In this document: in pieces, positions 6,692 through 10,686 of the stretch | Numbering within the stretch: the first letter of the stretch is position 1 | Layout: each line of letters opens with the position of its first letter | Assembly (NCBI GenBank): GCA_945929285.1 | Contig: CAMEOC010000013.1 | Coordinates: 1-10,686 of the forward strand | DNA length: 10,686 nt | Source: an uncultured Mucispirillum sp. | GTDB lineage: Bacteria > Chrysiogenota > Deferribacteres > Deferribacterales > Mucispirillaceae | Direction of reading: 5' to 3' | The notes under the pieces: model-generated | What the model was told of the DNA's origin: nothing | Database searches by the model: none | The model's input: the letters and a program-made list of their open reading frames with translations, nothing else | Program-made: the position numbers and the translations under genes

Positions 6692-7495
6692 TTATATAAA
6701 TGGACTAACTAAACCTTTTAATATTATGGAAGCAAAATAAAAACCTAAAACTGCCACCATAGCTGAAAAATCTATAAACCCAATTGGTGGAATTAGCCTT
6801 CTTAATGGCTCTAATACGGGCTCTGTAATAATATATATAAACTGCACAAGCATATTTCTAGGGTCTGGACTAACCCATGATATTAATGCCCTAACAGCAA
6901 GCACCACACTCATATAAAAAAGTAAATCAAATAAGCAGTAAGCTCCATAAGCCATTATTGGAACTATTGTATTTATTGGGTTACCTATACTTTTAAATAG
7001 TAATAAACTAGATAATGTATCTATAATAAGCAGTAAAAAAGAAGTTAATACATAAACTGTTATTATGGCAGGTATAACTATTTTGCCACTACTAATAGGT
7101 ATAAACATTCTTGTAAGTTTTACCCAGGGAAGCCCTAAACGAAAACAAAGGGAAGCAATACCGCCGCCAATAGGTCTGTTTCCAAGACTGCCAATAACCA
7201 TAAATACCACATATGATACCATGAAAAAATAAATATAATCTTTAAAAGTAAGCATAAATAATATAAAAAACTGCTGGATATTTGTGGAAACTGCTGAAAG
7301 TATTGATGTTACTATTACTAACCCAAAAATCCATAAGATTATAAATTTATTTGAATTTTTAACTGGTAATACTGGTTTTGTAAGTTTATCTAATAATTTA
7401 CCAAGTGGGTTAAACATTAATTCCTGTTTACTGCTTACAAACCTTAAAAGTAAAACAATAATATATACCTTTGCTAAAAAAATAACAAACGACAT
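6692..7495 (-). CDS. YggT-family integral membrane protein with two YggT-like units
   Basis: The 267-aa product is an integral membrane protein. Its C-terminal unit is a clear YggT domain: RALISWVSPDP (202-212), TEPVLEPLRRLIPPIG (224-239) and the DFSAMVAVLGFYF helix (242-254). The N-terminal half carries a degenerate copy, with LLLRFVSSKQELMFNPLGKL (15-34) and TKPVLPV (39-45) in the matching places. Another such element may lie near GLPWVKLTRMFIPI (121-134). About six hydrophobic segments are visible. E. coli YggT (about 190 aa) also has two units, while the YlmG branch has one, so this protein is long for the family. YggT proteins have been linked to osmotic tolerance and, in the YlmG branch, to cell division and plastid nucleoid organisation; the molecular function is not settled. 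AGGAG lies 5 nt before the ATG. It follows yggS after a 64-bp gap. Confidence 0.88.
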   Translation of the reverse strand: MSFVIFLAKVYIIVLLLRFVSSKQELMFNPLGKLLDKLTKPVLPVKNSNKFIILWIFGLVIVTSILSAVSTNIQQFFILFMLTFKDYIYFFMVSYVVFMVIGSLGNRPIGGGIASLCFRLGLPWVKLTRMFIPISSGKIVIPAIITVYVLTSFLLLIIDTLSSLLLFKSIGNPINTIVPIMAYGAYCLFDLLFYMSVVLAVRALISWVSPDPRNMLVQFIYIITEPVLEPLRRLIPPIGFIDFSAMVAVLGFYFASIILKGLVSPFI

Positions 7496-7520
7496 AAAAA
7501 CTCCTAAATAAATACATAGC

Positions 7521-7554
7521 TTTATATATTGAACTAAATTTTAAAAAATATCAA
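7521..7554 (-). promoter_or_regulatory. Weak candidate internal promoter before the yggT-like gene
   Basis: The 64-bp gap between yggS and the yggT-like gene is the longest in the array. On the minus strand it holds TTGATA (7554-7549), five of six matches to a -35 box, then an AATATATAAA run (7530-7521) that offers only imperfect -10 hexamers at usable spacing (the run begins after an 18-nt spacer). A transcript from here would have a leader of about 15-25 nt containing the AGGAG site. No hairpin terminator is visible in the gap. Confidence 0.22.
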
Positions 7555-7559
7555 TAAAT

Positions 7560-8231
7560 TTAAAGCCTTTCTCCAAAAATATTTGTACCAACTCGTACTA
7601 AAGTTGCACCATATTCAATGGCAAGGCAAAAATCATGGCTCATACCCATGGATAATGTATTAAATGTATTACTTTTGTATTTATTAAAAAGACTATTTGC
7701 CATGTCAAAATATTTTATATTTTTTGTAATATCTTCTTCATAAGGGGGCATAAACATTAACCCTTTAACTACTACATTTTCTAAAGCAGCAGAAGCATTT
7801 AAAATATCATCAAGATTTTCAACGGCTATTCCATTTTTTTGTGTTTCACATGCTATATTTAACTGTATTAATACATTTTGTTTTTTACCTAATTCACAGG
7901 CATAGTTGTTTATTAATTTTAACACATCTTGCCTATCTACTGAATGTATTAAATTAAAATATTCCACAATTTTTTTTAGTTTATTTGTTTGAACTTTTCC
8001 TATAAAGTGAAAGTCTAAATTATTGTATTTATTAGATAAATACTCTATTTTTGGAAGTGCTTCCTGAACTTTGCTTTCACCAAACATTAAAACATTATTG
8101 CAGGCTAATTCTTCCATTTTACTTATATCTTGGTTTTTAGAAACTGCTAAAAGCTCTACATTATGACCTGCTTTTTTACTGCACTTTAAAACTTCACTGT
8201 ATATATTATTATAACTTTCTATAATGCTCAT
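7560..8231 (-). CDS. yggS: PLP homeostasis protein YggS/PipY (YggS family)
   Basis: The 223-aa product is a cytoplasmic single-domain TIM-barrel PLP-binding protein that keeps pyridoxal 5'-phosphate and amino-acid pools balanced; no enzymatic reaction is established for the family. The PLP lysine is Lys32 in LLAVSKNQ. FGESKVQEA (50-58), FHFIGKVQTNK (74-84), and the phosphate-binding stretch MGMSHDFCLAIEYG (195-208) with LVRVGTNIFGER (211-222) are family hallmarks. Length is typical (about 220-235). The start is 2 nt after the pgeF stop with only a weak GGG upstream, so translational coupling is likely. The order pgeF-yggS-yggT recalls ylmD-ylmE-ylmG of Gram-positive bacteria, but no sepF lies between. 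Confidence 0.94.
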   Translation of the reverse strand: MSIIESYNNIYSEVLKCSKKAGHNVELLAVSKNQDISKMEELACNNVLMFGESKVQEALPKIEYLSNKYNNLDFHFIGKVQTNKLKKIVEYFNLIHSVDRQDVLKLINNYACELGKKQNVLIQLNIACETQKNGIAVENLDDILNASAALENVVVKGLMFMPPYEEDITKNIKYFDMANSLFNKYKSNTFNTLSMGMSHDFCLAIEYGATLVRVGTNIFGERL

Positions 8232-8233
8232 AC

Positions 8234-8980
8234 TTACCCATTTCTTACTATGGTTGTTACCATTCTACCGGTTTTTCCATTTTCTAATCTATAAGAATAA
8301 AATTCTTCAAAACAACATGAAGAATATTTAGTTATCTCAATATTATCAATAGGTAAACAATTATAAATCAAAGCATTAGTTGCAAGTTTTTTCATATCTA
8401 GTAAATAATGTTTACTATCTTTTTTTTGTAATGCTTTCTGCGGGTTATATTTTTCCACCAGCTGCATAACTAAATCATCCTGCACTTCATAACATTTTTC
8501 ACATATGCCGGCACCAATATAAGCATATTCCACTATATCATTATGTATATTAAACAGCTTAAAAGCATTATCTATTATGCCACTATTTAAACTTCGCCAC
8601 CCACAGTGAAGGGAAGCAATACACCTCTGCCCTGCAAGCATAACAGGCAGACAGTCTGCAGTAATTACCCCTAATGGTATATTTTTTTCAGTGGTAAATA
8701 AACCGTCTGCTTTAGAAAACAGTATATCAGATGAATTTTCATGGTTTACTTCTAAAACATCATTTCCATGAACCTGGTTTAATGTAATAATATTATATGT
8801 ATTAATCTCTTTTTCATATAATCTGTAATTTTTTATTACAGTTGTAACATCATCCCCTGTAAAATAACCCATATTTAAGCTGTTATATGGTTCTTTAGAA
8901 TATCCACCATACCTGGTAGAAGTTTTTATAGATATATTTAATGGTGTTTTCTCTGCCTGTATATACATTTTTTTATTCAT
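8234..8980 (-). CDS. pgeF: Peptidoglycan editing factor PgeF (YfiH/laccase-domain protein)
   Basis: The 248-aa product belongs to the YfiH/DUF152 Cu-oxidase_4 family. E. coli PgeF prevents misincorporation of L-serine in place of L-alanine in peptidoglycan stems, and family members also show purine nucleoside phosphorylase or adenosine deaminase activity in vitro. The zinc ligands are visible as His71 (LNQVHGNDV), Cys110 (GVITADCLPVML) and His125 (ASLHCGWRS). STRYGGYS (21-28), PYNSLNMG (31-38), GAGIC (156-160) and FYSYRLENGKTGRM (227-240) are the other conserved blocks. Length is normal. TAAGG before the ATG contains the stop codon of the preceding exported-protein gene, with an 8-nt spacer, so this start is preferred to Met5. 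yggS follows after 2 nt. Confidence 0.92.
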   Translation of the reverse strand: MNKKMYIQAEKTPLNISIKTSTRYGGYSKEPYNSLNMGYFTGDDVTTVIKNYRLYEKEINTYNIITLNQVHGNDVLEVNHENSSDILFSKADGLFTTEKNIPLGVITADCLPVMLAGQRCIASLHCGWRSLNSGIIDNAFKLFNIHNDIVEYAYIGAGICEKCYEVQDDLVMQLVEKYNPQKALQKKDSKHYLLDMKKLATNALIYNCLPIDNIEITKYSSCCFEEFYSYRLENGKTGRMVTTIVRNG

Positions 8981-8990
8981 TATAACTACC

Positions 8991-9443
8991 TTAATCCAAT
9001 AAGCACTGCTTTAATTTTTTATATTTTTCTTCACTGGTTTCAAAAACAGAATTACCATATATGATAATAGAAGCAATACCTGGAGGAGAATGTTTAGCAT
9101 CATTATTATATACTTTATATGTATTATCTTTATTTAGCACAATACCCATAATCCTAATATTCATCTGCATACCTTCTGTATGGAAATTATAGCTTTTTAC
9201 CCTTAAAGCATCACCTTTAAATATCATACCATCTTTTAAAAAAGTCTTATCAGTAAAATTAAGCATACCACACACTTTCTGCTGATAGTTTTCTGCCACA
9301 TACACATTTAATTTACAACTGCCCACAGTAATATTATCTTCTGCAAAAGTAACTTTTGAACAGTCTGGCATGGAAAAAAACTGTGCATAAGATATACCGT
9401 AAAAACATAACAAAAATGCTGTAATAATAACTATTTTATTCAT
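8991..9443 (-). CDS. Exported hypothetical protein, divergent DUF192-like
   Basis: I do not recognise a characterised protein here. Residues 1-20 form a Sec signal peptide (Lys3, a hydrophobic run at 4-17, cleavage expected after SYA before Gln21) with no lipobox, so the mature protein of about 130 residues should be periplasmic or secreted. The mature part resembles a divergent DUF192 domain: LNVYVAENYQQKVCGM (45-60), DGMIF (71-75), FHTEGMQMNI (87-96, where DUF192 usually reads fWMKNTxIPLDI) and a following beta strand GIVLNKDN. Four cysteines remain after cleavage (28, 43, 58, 147), an even number that would allow disulfides. No good ribosome site precedes the ATG. The gene lies 26 nt after the acyl-CoA synthetase gene and overlaps the ribosome site of pgeF. 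The signal peptide is well supported; the DUF192 relation is my reading and is uncertain. Confidence 0.75.
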   Translation of the reverse strand: MNKIVIITAFLLCFYGISYAQFFSMPDCSKVTFAEDNITVGSCKLNVYVAENYQQKVCGMLNFTDKTFLKDGMIFKGDALRVKSYNFHTEGMQMNIRIMGIVLNKDNTYKVYNNDAKHSPPGIASIIIYGNSVFETSEEKYKKLKQCLLD

Positions 9444-9469
9444 ATATTATACCGATTAAATATAGCTTA

Positions 9470-10686
9470 TTAATCTATTTTTATTTCACCATTTTTTATT
9501 TTTTCTTTTAGTTGTCGTTTTAAAACTTTGCCTGTTGCTGTAAGTGGCAGTTCATCCACTATAAAAATATGTTTTGGTGTTTTAAAGCTGGCAAGGTTTT
9601 CTTTTAAATGGGCTTTAATCTGCTGAACAGTAACATTAGAAGTTTCATTTTTCATAACATAAGCCACTATGGTTTCATCTTTATCATCTGCAGGTACACC
9701 AATAACAGCTACTGCATCAATGCCTTCCACCTGCTTAATTACATCTTCCACTTCTCTTGGGTATACATTTATACCTTTTGATATAATTAAATCTTTTTTT
9801 CTATCAACAATATAAATATATCCATCTTCATCAAGTTTTGCAAAATCACCAGTAAAAAGCCAGCCATTTCTTATGGCATCATCTGTGGCTTTTGGCATAT
9901 GATAATAGCCTTTCATAACATTACCACCTTTTACAATTAACTCACCTACTTCACCTACTGGAACTTCATTTTCATCATCATCTACAATTTTTACTTCAAT
10001 ACCAGGCATAGGTTTACCAACGGTATTTGCCCTGTGCTCTTTAAAAGTATTAAAAGAAACAACAGGAGAGGCTTCAGAAAGACCGTAACCTTCTAATATT
10101 GGCACTCCAAATTTTTTCTCAAAAGCATCTAAAGTGTCTGCTGATATGGCAGCACCACCAGAAATATGAAGCTCTATTGGATAAAAAAGTTTAATAAACC
10201 ATTTTGGCATAGGGGCTTTAATTAACGCTTGATAAACCTGAGGCACACCAACCATAACTTTTGGCCTCTTAAATATTAATGTTTTCCTAAAGTTCTTAGT
10301 TTTAAGCTCCATAACAGAACCAAAAATAATTATACTGCAGCCCAAATATATTGGGTAAAATACAGATGTCATCAATGTATATGAATGAAATATTGGTAAA
10401 AATAATAAAAACTTTTTAGAAGGATGCCATTTTAATGTATTATCTATGGATTTTGCATCACTTAACATATTACCATGGGTAAGCATTGCACCTTTTGGGT
10501 GGCCTGTTGAGCCTGAAGTATATACAAAAAATACTAAATCATCGTATCCAAAGTTATATTCTAAAGGCTCATCGGAAAATGGAGCAGAAGCATCTGTAAC
10601 ATTAATAGAGTTACAGCTTATTTTCTCCCAGCTTAATATATCTTGAATAGATGGCACATTTTCTAAAAGATAAGAAGCATGCTCTG
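9470..10686 (-). CDS. Long-chain fatty acid--CoA ligase (AMP-binding), 5' end outside window
   Basis: This is a partial ANL-superfamily adenylate-forming enzyme, probably a long-chain acyl-CoA synthetase that activates fatty acids through an acyl-AMP. The reading frame stays open to the window edge: nine further codons (EHASYLLEN) precede a GTG at 10657, which is therefore an internal valine rather than a start. Counting from that GTG, the P-loop-like motif YTSGSTGHPKG is at 46-56, EGYGLSEASP at 189-198, GWLFTGD at 265-271, the hinge region VDRKKDLIISKGINVYPREV at 284-303, and the catalytic Lys377 in PLTATGKVLKR. The C-terminus is complete, with a TAA stop. Family members of about 500 residues carry the first motif near residue 150-170, so about 100 N-terminal residues lie beyond the edge. 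Acyl-ACP or medium-chain ligases are alternatives. It is the most upstream visible member of the minus-strand array. Confidence 0.93.
   Translation of the reverse strand, partial: EHASYLLENVPSIQDILSWEKISCNSINVTDASAPFSDEPLEYNFGYDDLVFFVYTSGSTGHPKGAMLTHGNMLSDAKSIDNTLKWHPSKKFLLFLPIFHSYTLMTSVFYPIYLGCSIIIFGSVMELKTKNFRKTLIFKRPKVMVGVPQVYQALIKAPMPKWFIKLFYPIELHISGGAAISADTLDAFEKKFGVPILEGYGLSEASPVVSFNTFKEHRANTVGKPMPGIEVKIVDDDENEVPVGEVGELIVKGGNVMKGYYHMPKATDDAIRNGWLFTGDFAKLDEDGYIYIVDRKKDLIISKGINVYPREVEDVIKQVEGIDAVAVIGVPADDKDETIVAYVMKNETSNVTVQQIKAHLKENLASFKTPKHIFIVDELPLTATGKVLKRQLKEKIKNGEIKID

Noticed and set aside
9470..10657. GTG at 10657 as the true start of the acyl-CoA synthetase.
   Set aside because: The frame stays open upstream to the window edge and the family needs about 100 more N-terminal residues, so the codon is an internal valine.
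1..10686. A novel defence, secretion or mobile system in the window.
   Set aside because: All genes but one belong to recognised core families in syntenic order; no transposase, integrase, repeats, CRISPR-like arrays or compositional breaks were seen.

Overview
The window is AT-rich (by eye roughly 30% GC), gene-dense bacterial chromosome made almost wholly of housekeeping genes. I see no phage, plasmid, transposon, CRISPR, tRNA or rRNA signal. The gene content, the low GC and a TrpRS with an Fe-S-type cysteine motif suggest a low-GC anaerobe. A Deferribacterota lineage (Mucispirillum-like) is my best guess, but this is inference and a low-GC relative of another phylum cannot be excluded from sequence reading alone.

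Layout: the left end (1-138) is a very AT-rich leader with no supportable gene. One plus-strand gene follows, a gamma-class carbonic anhydrase (139-660), closed by a hairpin terminator (665-692). Everything from 695 to the right edge lies on the minus strand and reads right to left as one tightly packed array of 13 genes: a partial long-chain acyl-CoA synthetase, an exported DUF192-like protein, pgeF, yggS, a double-domain YggT protein, a membrane PIN/TRAM protein, ispD, a site-2-type protease, trpS, scpA, scpB, an RluB-family pseudouridine synthase and queD. Most junctions are -14 to +26 nt. The one wider gap is 64 bp in front of the yggT-like gene, where an internal promoter is possible.

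Functional grouping: scpA-scpB encode the kleisin and winged-helix partners of SMC, and they are translationally chained to trpS (upstream) and the rRNA pseudouridine synthase (downstream). pgeF-yggS-yggT matches part of the Gram-positive ylmD-ylmE-(sepF)-ylmG block near ftsZ. The PIN/TRAM gene followed by ispD matches the Bacillus yacL-ispD pair. The array therefore looks like several anciently conserved neighbourhoods joined in one transcription unit that covers RNA modification and charging, chromosome segregation, isoprenoid synthesis, envelope functions and fatty-acid activation.

No previously undescribed multi-gene system is evident. The points most worth following up are the cysteine motif in TrpRS, the long acidic extension of ScpB, the divergent exported DUF192-like protein, and the mosaic operon architecture.
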